Shown: positions 13,601-26,584, counted from the stretch's first letter. The stretch: 64,000 bases of DNA from Dimorphilus gyrociliatus (GCA_904063045.1 CAJFCJ010000004.1:2039713-2103712); one strand, 5' to 3'. Numbers and translations are program-made. The notes: generated from the letters alone by a model not told the origin.

Positions 13601-16600
13601 CCTTTCATTCTGTATTGTATCTTTTTGCTTCTTTTACTTAAAAAGAACTGATGTAACGTAGATTTTGACTTAATACAACTCCAATGCATTAATATATTAC
13701 ATTTCTCGTTTGTCTACTTTGAAAGGTATTAAATCATCGCATTACCTTGGTATATAGTTAATCTTTACCAATGTTTTTTTGCCTATATGAACCAGAAAAC
13801 CCAACTTTTCAAATATTTTATCTATCCCGTCTCCCCTCTTCCCTCCCCACATCACCCCCTCCCCCACTTCTTTTACTCATTCGCTCTTTTTCTCGTCGTT
13901 AACGTTCTGTTCCCCCTCCCTTCCTCCCCCTCTCTCTCTCTATCTCTCTCTTTCCGACCTTACTACTAATTTATCCGTCTCTCTGTTGTTTCTCTCTTTC
14001 ACATATAGCATAAGAAGATGAGTTCAACTATTTACGCATTCCCACGTGCTTATTAATTTTTTTATTGTTAATATTGATATCATAGCTAAAGTACAAAGAT
14101 TAAATTTCTTGTGATCAAACCTCCATTAGCAATAAAAAAAACAAAGGAATATAGCAAAAGCGGATTAGACCTTAGCTGGAAAAATTTGAAAAAGCCTCTT
14201 CTTTATTGAAAGAAGTCTTATCGTAAAAGAAATGTTTCATTTATTTTTAGAAAGCAATACACATAAAGAACCAAATTACTTATAAAACCATACAATGTAC
14301 TCTAACGCTCAGTTATTTATAAAAAAGACACTATTGGAAAAATGAGCGACCTTAAGCCTATACTTAACTATAACGGTAAACTTCAATCCTAGAACGTGAT
14401 AGTTTTTACTGAGAGCAGATGAATTTACATATTTTTTGTTTTTATCCAAGCTCCTGGGAATTCATCCCTAATTCTAGCAATAAAACTGCATGGCTTGCGG
14501 CTGAAAACAACTTCTACTACTGTAGCAAGTTTCTTACAGTTACATGTTAACACAATAGACATTCTTCATACCTCCTCCTCCCCCCCTTAACGGGAAAACA
14601 ATCGAAACATACTTAAAAGCGTCATTTAGAACGTCCTTAGTAAAAGAAAAGTAAGAGAAAAAGTATATTATTAAGAAATGAGATCACTTCCGGTAAAAAG
14701 ATTACTATCAATTGAACATTTGGCTTATTTGTGTTTAATACAATTTCTATTAGGGTTAATAGATGCAACTTTGATATTATATAGGCTTAGTGAAAAAGTA
14801 GGATGAAAGTGAAAATCTTAAGGTTAAAGTACTATACTATAACGGAATATTATAACAGAATAAGTTGAAAAAGAATTTTCCACTTTAGAATTACGATGAC
14901 CTTGCACTCCAGATAAAAGTTAATTATAGTACTGTATATGTAATATTTCCTTACATTAACCTATTTCATTACCTACATTCTTCTATGAGCATGTAAGAAG
15001 AATGTCATCTTCGTTAAGTAATAGTTTATAAGATATCATGAATACAATACTATTAATTTAAAAAGAATGTCAATCAAGTTTTGTTCGAATGTAGTATAGG
15101 CTAAAAATCTGCAGAGGATACAGTCTGTAATCTTGTATTATTACAGATACGATCAATGGAAAGTAAGGATTATGTTTTTCGAATGGTCACAGATTATCAT
15201 AATTCCATAAAGAAATTACTAGAATACCTTTTATTTATTTCTTTCATTTTCGAAAGTTTTATTATTCTTGTCTATCTTTTTTTAGATTCTTATATTGATC
15301 ATTAATAAATATATTTGCATCTAGGGTTTTATATAAATGTAATAGGAGGGTGGATTACGACCTACTTTCTCACATACTCCATTAAATAACCTACTTGGAT
15401 CTATCTAACAAGATTTACTTAGACCTTGAGTTAAATTCACTTAAAACTCTCAAATATCTATTGTCAGAGAAGGAAAATCAAACATTTAGAGAAGCAAATA
15501 AAACTAATCAGAAATAGAAGTAGTCAATTAAAAAACCGTCTATCAATATATCAGCCTTTCATCGCATTCCAAGTTTTTGATTGATAAAATAATAGAATGT
15601 AAGCATGAGAGAATTCTGTAGAAAAAGTCTTACTATAGAAGATGAACCTCGGGGAATTGCACGAACAAATTGTTGCGGAAAGCTTGTATTTTTTTTGTGT
15701 TGATCAACAATCCTATTTATAATATACTCTTTCCCCTACTTTTTATACTTATACTATTGACCTATAGGCATATCTTTTACCTTTTCTATTTTATACAAAA
15801 AGTAAGTATATATGTATGTAGAGAGCATATAAATATTAAATATCACTATTTATCGTTGCTATATATATCTATATATTTACATTTATAAATATATAAATAA
15901 ATACAGGACATATATATATATATATATATATGTATATACTAATATATATATATATATGTACTGTATATATATAAATTATATACCGGACGTATAGTAAACG
16001 TGCAATTTTATACCTAAATAACTACTTCTAACATTCTAAATCTGAGCGAAAATGTGAGGTTGTGTTAGTTTGAAAAATTCTTGAATAACCTCAAAGAAGA
16101 ATTTGCAAGCTTACACGGCCTCATAAATTGGCTACAATTCTACATATTTCATCCATTCATTCATTCATCTACTCTTTTATTTTTGATTAATTTGTCTTAT
16201 CAAATTTGCTTTATCGGTATATTTAAATATTTTACATTCAAAAATAGCTTTGTAAGTAACTTCTAAATAAGACTGTGATATGTAGAAATATATCTAATTA
16301 TCTTAATATTAGACCGCAAAGGGGAAAGAATACTGAAAGTTCTAGTATTCTCCTTTTTCTGCTTTTTCTTCTTCTTTTACTTTTTTCTATTTGTATTCTT
16401 TTGAGCCTTTTCTTTCTCCTTTTATTAATTGATCAATCAGACAATAACTAAAGGACTAATAAACCGCTAATTTATGATGCTTAAATATTTATCCTTGGAT
16501 GTATATTAGTTTGATTTAATAGAACAGAAAAGTATGGATAATACTTTCTAATTTTAGATGCTATTTTCTAAGAACTATATCATCCCTATTTAAGAAAGTT

Positions 16601-17900
16601 AAATATCTTTCTAAGAATAGGTTACGAAATTTCATATAACGACATTGATTTTTCAACCGGGAAATATGAATCCATGAATAAAATTACAGAGTGTTTTGTT
16701 ATTTTACTCTCGTCCAACCATAATTGATCAACTATCTATTTTTATTAATGCTCTCTGTATAGCCAAGCAGTCGATTATATTAGTATTTGTACCTCAATTC
16801 TTTTATATCTTTGAACATATGACAAGAAATATTTAGAATACAATATGTAAAGTATATTCTCTGTATAGTTTATTTATTTATCTATAAACATGATAAAAGA
16901 GATAGTTTGTCTTTTCTTTCCCTTTCCTTTAATTATTTTACAAATTCTAAAAATCAAAAAAACATACACAAACTTTCATATAGAATTTTCAAAGTTTTTA
17001 GGGAATGATATTTTCGTAGAAATTCATTTAGCAACTCTATAAAGTTTCTTACTTGAAAACAAAATAAGAAACTACAAAGAGAAAGGTAAAAGGCGTGTAA
17101 TGTTTCTTCAATTGTACTTGACATTCAGCTCAATTTAGGGAAATTCTTAGCCTATAATCTCTTTTTAACTCTGACATTGGGCAATGTCGTTAAAAAATAA
17201 AAGGCCTGAAAAAAAGTGTAACAATTATTATAGAATTTCATCGAATGATTCATTTTCATTGATAACTAGGTGAGTGAGAAATTTACTGTAGGACAACTTG
17301 GCAACTATTTTACGTTTTAGGGAGCTTAACATACAAATTACGATAAAATTGAGAGGAGAAGTTTGTAATGCTGATAAATATTCGTTTGCATACCTATATT
17401 TGATGTATGGAATAAAAGTCATACAAGGAATTTGCAAACTTAAGACTTGGAAACTTAGTCAGAAAAAAAAAGCTTTTAACCTTACGTTTAAGTTTATACT
17501 GTTTAAATACACTTAAGCTATTAGTAAGATACTTTATTGTGTTTGTCAAATTTATACTATGGGAATTAATATTCCATAATTATCTCTATATTGAACCGTT
17601 TCTTTTGCCTCATTAAATAATAAGAAATGTAACCTCAAAGGTACAAAATAATAAATCTGAAAGGATAAAAGGAGAGCGAAAAAAGAAAAATTTAATCTAT
17701 TCATACAGTCAGAATAATATTATGACTTTGATCTTCTATGGTCCAATAAGTCTTTGGTCTGACTGGAGGAATAAATAAAGGTTGAGCACGCGTCAGTTTA
17801 ATACTCATTGAGTGAGAGAATATGACTATATTTATATACTTTTTCCAAGAATTTCCCTAAATCGAACAATTTTTGCTTTTCTCTTTGTAAATAGGAAAAA
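10650..17900. other. AT-rich spacer or long intron
   Basis: No gene is supported. Several 60-85 codon frames occur on both strands, but they start at non-ATG codons or are dominated by I, F, L, Y, K and N, as expected of random AT-rich sequence. A pyrimidine-rich block lies at 13840-14000 and a (TA)n cluster at 15900-15970. A 26-codon ATG frame at 15642-15722 (MNLGELHEQIVAE...) has more balanced composition and could be a first exon, but nothing extends it. Confidence 0.45.
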
Positions 17901-17919
17901 AACAGAGTGTACTTATCAT

Positions 17920-18132
17920 TTAAGATATTAATTTATTAGAATTCTGTACCTTTTTCATTTGTTTATTTTTGTTTACTCTCGGAAAAGCTACAGAGAGTGC
18001 GCGGTACTTAATTACGCTTGACTTGACCAACATTTCAAAGGCTATTGCATGCTTCATTTCATTACTTAAGTTAAAGGCCTGCATGATTAAGTTGGTGATG
18101 TTTATCAAGGCTTCAATGCACGTAATTGTAGC
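17920..18132 (-). pseudogene. Decayed reverse-transcriptase fragment of a non-LTR retrotransposon
   Basis: The complement is open for about 70 codons. Its translation resembles the start of the LINE (jockey/CR1/RTE-like) reverse-transcriptase domain: LINITNLI, then MKHAIAFEML, then KYRALSVAFPRVNK. The known pattern there is an L-x-I-x-N helix, W/MKxA, P-x-x-K, and YRPIS-x-LP. Key positions are altered (YRAL for YRPI) and there is no upstream endonuclease nor downstream catalytic FADD box in frame, so it is a short dead fragment. It ends about 150 bp upstream of the GPCR start. The opposite strand is also open over much of it and is regarded as the shadow. Confidence 0.45.
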
Positions 18133-18278
18133 TCACTAGTCTATTATGTAGTTCATTAAACAAAGAGAATACATTTTACTGCTATGATAAAACTGCTAAA
18201 AATACAACCATTTGAGTAATTTTATTATCTATAACCATCTCCTTTCTATAAATAACAAGTTTGGTCAATTTTTTTCAG

Positions 18279-19436
18279 ATGGCAGCGTCTAATATGACGC
18301 TTACGTACGAAGAATATGAAGCAGCGCAACTAAACAATCCTCCATTTTCTTTGACTGAAATGCTAACTGATTTCACCATCCCAATATATGGTTATATTAG
18401 TCCAATAATTGTTCTCTTTACTCTCTTGACAAATCTACTTCTCTGCTGCACACTTCTGAAAGCAAATATGAGAACACCAACGAACTTACTGTTATCTTCT
18501 ATGGCCATCGCAGACACACTCACTGGTTCAACACCTATACCTGCTTTTCTATATTATTATACGTTCGATAATTATAAAGAACCTATGTCCTGCAGAGCGG
18601 TAGTAATTTACAAATATACAGCGGATATGATACCAACCATATGCCATACCGCCTCCATATGGCTAACAGTTGCCTTGGCCGTTCAACGCTATGTAACGGT
18701 TTGTTTAGGCCTCAGAGGCAAAAAATGGTTTACAATTAATTCGACGTTATTGTTAATATTAATTGTTACATTGGCATCGATATTAGTTCATTTTACAACT
18801 TTCTTGGAGCATAAATTTATTCCAGTAAAACTGAACCATACGTCAAATGCTACTGAATCATGTGCTTATTACTTCCGCTATTGGGTATGGTCAGCAACTC
18901 AACTTTATTTTAATTTCTACTTTTGGTTTAGAGTAGTTGCGATTCACGTAGTACCCTGCATTCTTTTAGTCATATTGAATGCTCTTCTTGTACAGACAAT
19001 GCAGAATGCAAGAAAGAAAAGGCGGCAGCTATTGCAACAGAACCGAAAGTCTGAATGTAGGAAAATAAAAGAATCGAATTGTACAACGTTACTTCTCGTT
19101 TTGGTTTGCAGTGTATTCTTAATGGTAGAATTTCCGGCTGGAACGGTTTTTACATTGCATATTATCTCCAATACATTTTATTCGGAGAGGAATCCGCTGA
19201 TAAGCAGTGCGGCATTTAATAACGTCTTCATAATTTTTAATTTGTTTATTTTACTCTCCTATCCGGTCAATTTCTTTCTGTATTGCAGTATGAGTAAACA
19301 ATTTAGAGAAACTTTTAAGAGAATGTTTATTCCTGGAGCTCCACCTTTGGCCAGAGAACACTCACAATACCATTCATTAGCAACGGAGAATGGAGGAACG
19401 GGTAAGACTTTGACAACAACAGAAACTGCAATTTAG
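18279..19436 (+). CDS. Class A GPCR, sex-peptide / myoinhibitory-peptide receptor type
   Basis: An intronless coding exon of 385 residues. I place the start at the ATG 18279, directly after a splice acceptor (TTTTTTCAG), implying a 5' UTR intron or a trans-spliced leader. Seven membrane segments are visible. Landmarks: N-glycosylation sites at N5, N185 and N190; D79 in TM2; a likely extracellular disulphide C105-C195; QRY (136-138) in place of DRY at the end of TM3; and LSYPVNFFLYC in TM7, followed by SMSKQFRETFKRMFI. QRY together with a YPVNF...YC-M-S-QFRETF tail is typical of the protostome sex-peptide/MIP receptor group and related FMRFamide/myosuppressin receptors. Such receptors signal through G proteins at the plasma membrane on binding amidated neuropeptides. 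The protein ends in ETAI, which fits a class I PDZ ligand. The subfamily is likely but not certain. Confidence 0.85.
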   Translation: MAASNMTLTYEEYEAAQLNNPPFSLTEMLTDFTIPIYGYISPIIVLFTLLTNLLLCCTLLKANMRTPTNLLLSSMAIADTLTGSTPIPAFLYYYTFDNYKEPMSCRAVVIYKYTADMIPTICHTASIWLTVALAVQRYVTVCLGLRGKKWFTINSTLLLILIVTLASILVHFTTFLEHKFIPVKLNHTSNATESCAYYFRYWVWSATQLYFNFYFWFRVVAIHVVPCILLVILNALLVQTMQNARKKRRQLLQQNRKSECRKIKESNCTTLLLVLVCSVFLMVEFPAGTVFTLHIISNTFYSERNPLISSAAFNNVFIIFNLFILLSYPVNFFLYCSMSKQFRETFKRMFIPGAPPLAREHSQYHSLATENGGTGKTLTTTETAI

Positions 19437-21296
19437 AAGTTTTCTTTAACGTAGCTAACTCTTTACTTTCTGTTTAACTTTTAAGATACTATAAATATTT
19501 TTAAGTTAATGTTATATTTTGTGGTAGAAGTATATACTGTATATTTATATATTAATATAGCCCTATACATATATTGTTTATATATATATGTAAGAGGTTA
19601 TATGTATAGATACGTTCATATATATACTGTATATATATTTATCCACTTAAGTGCTTTGGCTGGCTCTTCAATAACAGAACTGAATCATTACTTTAAATAG
19701 CCCATGTATTCCATATACAATTTATGGAAAAGCATTATTATTTAGCTATCAAAATATTTTCTTAAAATATATGTATATGTATAAGTATATGAATATACAT
19801 GTATATATATGTATATGTATATGTAATGTATATATACATATATATACATGTATATATATGTATTAATATATAAATATATACATCTACATATAAGTTATAT
19901 GTATTTATATATACTTTATATTGTGTACATATCAATATGTATATAAGTAAAAAGTATATATTGTTTGTTTATATACATTCTATACATTGAGACATTGAGT
20001 ATAAAACCATTGCCCTATCATGATTGGATGATGCATGTCTATAGTTTCAATTTGAAAATCCTAGTTCAAAGATTGAACAGACAGAGAATGTCATATTTTT
20101 TTTAAATGTAGCTTTTATCGGTTATTGATTCGTAATTTTATATTTTGAACAGGAAAAATTTCATAAACTGGCCATAAGCCAGAGTCAATTTCACAATGCA
20201 GCTATTTTTAAAGTACACAAAAAGGCTATTGTATAAAGAAAGATAATCATCTTTTTGAAGGATATAAGACTAGCCAGGATGTTGTGGAAAAAATGAATAA
20301 TTTAATATAATTTATTCGAATTGGAAGATATTTTACCAAGGTTTTCCCAAAATTATTAGCTAAGTGATAGTGAAGTAAATATCAGCTAAATTGCGTAACA
20401 TCTGAGCCATTTTCTTTAACGGATCAACCCCTATAAAAAAAACAGAATTGTTAAGCTACAAACCATTGTATGCTAATTCGACTGTTCGTTTTATACCTTC
20501 AAAAATTTATCTCAAAGTAAAAATATTAAGAACAGAAAGGGAGAAAGAGAAATGGAAAAATAGTCATCCCCTTTTTTAGACATGAAAAGGGAATCGTATA
20601 GTATATTAAAGCCTTTTTGTAGTTGGTAAGAAAATTAAATTCTGCTTTTTGTTAACAAGCCTCTTCAAAAGCCAGAAGTTTATAACTGAAAAAAATAACG
20701 TGTAATTACAAACGGAAATGAGAAAATATATATGAAAATAATTTCCAGGAAAGCTAGATAAAAAATGTACTAGAGACTTCTATTCTAGAACAGGATGCCA
20801 CCTGTTGAAATTATTTATGTATCAAAAGATCTCTGTAACCGATAAGACATGGTTTTACATCTCCCTAAAGGCAGATGTTTGTAGTTAAAATATAAAAATC
20901 TCTTACTGCAAACTCTTTAATATACTTCATTAATTAGTTTTCGAGTTAGGTTTACAAAGATGGTTCAAAATTAAGAAATATCTTTAACATTAATTTATTA
21001 ATCTATTCTTTTGAGAACGACTTTTTAAAATTCTAAAGAAAGTAAAATATTCGAATAGAATCTAATTGAAACTTTCTTTAAGTTAAAACTTTTTTGTACT
21101 AGATATAATTTAATTTTTTCTTTATTCTCTCCTTTTTTTTGTTTGCGCACGCAGTATGTTAACATCAAGAAAGGAAATATTAATTTTATAAATTTCTTCT
21201 TTGAAAAACCTCTACAAGAATAATTAATTACTTTTTTAATTTATATCGTTTAAGGGAAATAAAAAGAAAGTGAGAGAGAAAGAAAGAAAGAGAGAA

Positions 21297-21335
<39 letters not shown>

Positions 21336-21862
21336 GGGGGCGAGGGGAGTTACTGAGTGACTATGTGCATGAGTAAAAGAGAATAAAAACAGGGGTTAAA
21401 AAAATTGGCCATAGCGTTTTTGTGCTAAAATGATTAGAAAAATGGCGGAAAAAGAAAATTATATAGATTTTGTTGGATACTTTACAAGAATTTTTTTGTT
21501 TAAAAACATTTTCTAGCCTATGCAATTGATTAGTAAGTTTTAAGGTAGCTAATAAAGGAAAAAGAAATATATTCTTGTGCCTTGAAATAGTTTGAGAGGA
21601 GAAATAGAAAAAAAAGTAAAATATAAGAAAGAATATAATATTATTAATTAAAACTATTAGAAATAAGGAGAAAAATGAAAGGATTTGGGCGTCTGCTGTT
21701 ATTTTCTTTTAATTTGATTTCCTCAAGGACATATCGTGTTTAACGTTCGATAAGAAAGTGATTATTCCTCTTTTCTCTACATATATTATATATATTTTTT
21801 ACTCATACTTTCTTTATGATAAAATAGAAATACATTTTTACAGTATATACTTATATATATAA

Positions 21863-21898
<36 letters not shown>

Positions 21899-24160
21899 AA
21901 ACTAGCAAATGCATTTCTTTTTATAAATCTACATTTACATACATTTTTTTCTCTTAAGGTATATGAAAGACGGAAAGAGTAATGTTTTGATTATTTTCAT
22001 ATACAGTCTTATAGAGTATAAGAAAAAAATCTCTCTTTGTTTCCTTTTTTCTTTTTACTATTATTAATATTTTTTGCTGCGTAGAAAATATACTAAAACT
22101 TTTCTCTAAAATAGAAAATTACAAGGTGACAATTTAGTTCGATTCATTCAAAACTGTTAACCCACTTGACCTATATAGAAAAAAAAATGCAGTTCCATCA
22201 ACTTTTATTACAAATCTCTGTGTGACTATTGAAATGTTTATGGTGTAATTTTTTTCTACTGTTTACCTCAAAGCTAAGTTAAAAAAGACAAAAAGGAAAA
22301 AAAAATTGCAGAGTTATTTAATTTACTCTTCTTCTACTCATTCTTATTCTTCTTCATTTTCTTCTTCTTATTTAAGTCTAAAATGATGTAAAAATAAGTC
22401 TAAGCCTTATTATTTATCATTTAAATTGTAGATAATGTATTTTAAATATTTCTTTATATATACTTTTAATAATTTATAAATCTGATATGAAAAATCTTTC
22501 TAATTTCTTTTTCAAATGTATTCATAAATTAGTATGAATGTATATACTGTATACACTATATATATATATATATGTCAGCAATATATAAGGGAAATTTAAG
22601 TTTACTTGGTAAATTTTTTTAGTCAATAATTGATTTTCTTTAAAAGAGTGAAAAAAAATCGAAATTGTTCACAACTTGTTTCGTTTGTGTTTTTCATTTC
22701 TTTGAAAGTTTTCCAATTGTTTGAGTTTAGTTTTTTAACCTTTGTTTAGTATGTTATTTATTAAGAAATAGTATTAAGTTTTTAATGAAATTTCTCTTTT
22801 GACAATGTATAATAAATTGTATCTTTTTTCTTCTTCCTTCCTTTATCTTCTTATCTTTCCTCCCTTGTGAATTTGTAGAACACAAAAGTATCAAAACACA
22901 TTTTTTCTAGACAAACGCCACCTTTTGCTAAATAAGTTAAAGAATAAATCCTGTGTCAAATATTGTACAGATTCTAAATTTTTAAATCGTTTTGTTTGTT
23001 CGGAGCAGCAATTGCAGCAGTCATATAAAAAGTTGTATGTATCTGTTACATAATTATCGTAATTATAGCTAATTATTATCGACTTACCTAATATTTGGCT
23101 CTGTGCTAAATGTATAACATGTAAAAATGGAAAAGAAGGAAAAAAAAAACATTATAGTATATTAATTGTTATTTTTTTTGGACATCTGCTTGCTTCTTTT
23201 GTCAAAAGATAAAAATGATAATGTAAAATACACTTTGCTCTATTCAAAAAAATACATTATATTGTAATTATAAAGAATAAAAAATCTATTAGATATGCGT
23301 TCTTTTCCGGCTCTGTTTAGCGTTTTAGCAGATAAGACAGTGTAATTTCCGGTAGACTTTAGAAAAACTTGACGAAAAACTTGAGAAGGCTTTATTTTAA
23401 TTATTAAAAGATTTTATGCTTTAACTGGAGAGGATCACTTTTATTGCATTTTTGGTAAATATTTTCCGCTACTAATCAATAAATGGATGTGGATAAATGT
23501 AAAGTAAACTGCGTAATGGCTTTTAAGTTTTATTGTTACAATTATTGTTAAAGAATGGATTTATATGGTCAATAGACAAAAAAAATATAGAATACGTTCA
23601 AGCCTTGCCTTTTCATTCTAAATTCGCTTGCTCTCGATGGACAAAACTCTGCTAACTTATTCTCCCTCTTTTCTTTTCATAATGAATGCATTTTAATCTA
23701 ATATCATATTTTCGATATCATTTTCTTTATCCAAATAACAAATAGCAGGGGCTAAGTATTCAATTAAAACTTACTTATTATTTATAAAATATATTATACT
23801 TTATTATCTTTTTAAAAATTAAGGTACTCTTTTAAGGTACTCTTTTATTACAATAGCATTTTCTGTTTATTTGTTATATTGTGATAATCAACATATTGAT
23901 TCATAATAGTTCATTTTTTATGATTTGGCAAAGTTCACCTTTAATAATCAAAAAAAGTAAATTGAACAAAAATTGTAGGAAGTTTAGGTATTGGGATTTT
24001 ATTACTCTTATATATGGCCTATTAAAATCAAATCATCCATCTTCTTACTATTCATGGAGATGATTATTTTGTCGTTTTGTTTCTATTGTTAAGTCGCTTT
24101 TCTAAATAATAAATTGCATCAATAAATGTAATAAATTGTTTCACTTAATGTTGTTTTCAG
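19437..24160. other. AT-rich spacer with microsatellites
   Basis: No gene is supported. Just after the GPCR, 19500-19990 is dominated by TATATA/GTATAT repeats containing TACTGTA motifs. Further (TA)n tracts lie near 21865-21895 and 22555-22575, and a purine tract at 21260-21350. Confidence 0.5.
21298..21350. repeat. (GA)n microsatellite
   Basis: A run of about 18 GA units grades into a G-rich end (AGGAGGGGGGCGAGGGGAG). Related shorter (GA)n runs occur at 36472-36497 and 36924-36950. Confidence 0.9.
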
Positions 24161-24391
24161 ATTTATTAGTGGGGTCTATTGGTAGAGGGGAGTTCTCAAT
24201 AATGGTAAGCACAATTTTTATGGCTTTTCAAGAACCCTTAAGGTAAACTCGACTAAAAAGTTACTTTAACTGTATGAGGCCTAGAAAAAAAGAAAGAAAG
24301 AAACTTTTAGTCTTATTGACTGCAGAAGACTAGCAACGACACCCAGGGCCAATTAATAAATACTATTAACTTTTCCCACTATAGTCAATAA
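24161..24391 (+). other. Candidate exon pair with a kinase-loop-like motif
   Basis: A 44-bp candidate exon (24161-24204) lies between a good acceptor (GTTTTCAG) and a good donor (GTAAGC). In one frame it reads LLVGSIGRGEFSIM, which resembles the glycine-rich loop of protein kinases (G-x-G-x-G/F). After a 121-bp intron and a second acceptor (TTGACTGCAG) the matching frame runs from 24326 to a TAA at 24389-24391. Phases agree: the first exon ends in phase 0. The remainder of a kinase domain is not visible, so this may be a remnant or coincidence. Confidence 0.28.
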
Positions 24392-25584
24392 TTCAGGTAA
24401 AGCAGTAAGCGTTTGTTGCCTTTTACTGCACATTATTTCAAGTAACCAACTACCTAAATGCGTACCTCAAAAAATGTATTAATTACATATTATCTATTAG
24501 TAATTGATCAATATTCAAAAGATAGGAAAGTGATTTCTATCCTTTTTAGGAGTACACACACAAACTCGACTTGCAATGAATTACTTTCAAAATACTTTTT
24601 AATATTAAAAAAAGAGAAACAGAGAAGGAAAGCTGTCTTTTTTAAAGATATCCATTGTGATTTGTCATCATAATTAATCGAATAGTTAACTGTTAGTTAA
24701 GAGGGAGAGTGGTAGCAAGTGGGAACAGACAGAAAGAGAGAAAGAGGGGTAATATTGTATACACACTGTATATTATACAGTATATATATATATTTGCACA
24801 GCACATATGTGAATGCTTGTAGACAGAAAACTAAAATTACGATTGACTGCTAGCACCAATTAACATAAATACGAATTGAATTGTTCGTTGCATCTGATTC
24901 CAGACTGAAAATGTTCAATAAAATTGAGAGGGAGGGGGAATCCGAGGATATATATTCTGTAGGTCTGTATTAAAATGGTCTGTCTTTAAACTAGATAGAA
25001 TATTCTCATATTTGCATGAAAATTATCTATTATCTTGCTCTCATTATGGGTTATATTAAAATTTCATAAGGTCATTTATTAATATTTAATCAGTCTGTAC
25101 TAACTCTATTCAATAGTAGATACAAATTTCTTTAAAAAGACAGATAAACAATAAATTCTTTATGAAAGAAGCAAATATAATTTCTTTTTTTCGATGAAAG
25201 CCGTTTTAAACTACTAATATACTGTACTTGGATATTATTTATTTTTCCGATAGGTAGCGTTCTGTATTCAACTTTGAAGATTATAGGTAACATTAGGTAA
25301 TATTAGTAATAATTATCTATATTTTATATGATAGAAGACATGGAATAGCACTGTTTTTGTATTAGAATTAGAAATTTCCCTATATAATTCTATACTTGTA
25401 CACATAAAGTGTTAAGATTATAGCTGTATATTTATTTTTGAACGTAATGTCTATTTAGAGCATTCAATAATAAAAAGGAGGTGTAATAATAAACATCCTA
25501 TTTCAATATCATAATATAAATGAAAGATTAGCAGAGTATTTTTAGGATGGAAAAGTAAAGAATGTAAATATTTTTCTAACAAAG
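24392..25584. other. Spacer
   Basis: No gene seen. It contains a (TA)n tract with TACAGTA at 24776-24795. A TTTATT at 25431-25436 would act as AATAAA on the complement, about 150 bp past the stop of the FkbM gene. Confidence 0.5.
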
Positions 25585-26469
25585 CTATGCACTAAATCCT
25601 CGGAAACCACTTGGAATTTTGTAGATAATGTCTTTACGAGCAAAAATAGCTTCCTTTTTGTTTAATGTTCCAATAAATTTGTATAGATGAGTATCTAATA
25701 GTAATTTTTTAATATCATCTAATTTCCTTTCTGTTTGTCGATTGTAGTTGTATTCCACGAGTATTACATCAATAGGAACTAGTGTATAATCTATACTACG
25801 TAATGCTTTAACATTAGCTTGTTCTTGTTCGATAGAGAGAAAATTCACTCTCTGAAATGGGGTTGCTTGTACTATTTTGTTGAATGGAAAAGATTGAACT
25901 TCTATAATGTCTCTTTTCTGTTTTCTTGAATCTTTTAAACTCATACCAGCAAAAGTAGACCTTGGTTCGTAGATTACTGGTCCTGATTTGTTGCTTAAAC
26001 TAATTGCCGCGTTAATTAGATAAGCATTTCTATTTCTTTTGTTTAGTAGTTTGAATAAAAAGGGATCAACTTCCATCAAAATACCAGTCCAATGACGTTC
26101 TCTTTCGAAGAATATTGTCTTTGATGAAACAAGTCCATCCGCTGCTCCACACTCAATGAATATGCCATTTTTCTTACCCTTTAAAAGTAAATCAACAAAG
26201 GTTGATTGTTGATTCCTAATAATATTTATAATTTTCGTATGATGTAATCCAATTCTCTTCGTAGGTGGAGCTTGTAAATATCTTTCCCTAATATAATCAA
26301 CCAAACCTTTAGTACTTCTTCCATTTTCTAGGTCATATATTATATCCGAAGACCACTTCAAGTTTTGTCTATTTCTTTGTTTCAAAGTTGTTCTTTGATC
26401 TGCTATGAAAAAGATTAGTAGGAAAATGCAGGTAAATAACATGAAAACTATTTTATAATTCGCTTTCAT
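25585..26469 (-). CDS. FkbM-family methyltransferase-like type II membrane protein
   Basis: A single exon of 294 residues from the ATG at 26469; the frame extends three codons further but without another ATG. A short cytoplasmic start (MKANYK) precedes one hydrophobic segment (about residues 7-25), giving a signal-anchored protein with a lumenal catalytic part. The S-adenosylmethionine motif I region is clear (FIECGAADG), followed by W-x-G-I-L-x-E-V-D and then NAAIS, as in FkbM methyltransferases and the related Star-like animal proteins. The late family motif, usually FLSLDVEGxE, reads FLSIEQEQAN here, so acidic and glycine residues normally conserved are replaced. It may be a divergent enzyme or a non-catalytic relative. 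The substrate is unknown; Golgi or ER localisation is inferred from topology. Confidence 0.8.
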   Translation of the reverse strand: MKANYKIVFMLFTCIFLLIFFIADQRTTLKQRNRQNLKWSSDIIYDLENGRSTKGLVDYIRERYLQAPPTKRIGLHHTKIINIIRNQQSTFVDLLLKGKKNGIFIECGAADGLVSSKTIFFERERHWTGILMEVDPFLFKLLNKRNRNAYLINAAISLSNKSGPVIYEPRSTFAGMSLKDSRKQKRDIIEVQSFPFNKIVQATPFQRVNFLSIEQEQANVKALRSIDYTLVPIDVILVEYNYNRQTERKLDDIKKLLLDTHLYKFIGTLNKKEAIFARKDIIYKIPSGFRGFSA

Positions 26470-26549
26470 GTTGAACAAACAACTAGTTTGATTAATTCTA
26501 AGTGATCCTCTTTTTTTATATGTATATGTTTTTTTTTTACATTAACGCT

Positions 26550-26584
<35 letters not shown>

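Noticed and set aside
18944-19171. 75-codon frame on the complement inside the GPCR
   Set aside because: Lies wholly within the receptor coding exon and has no independent support; a shadow frame.
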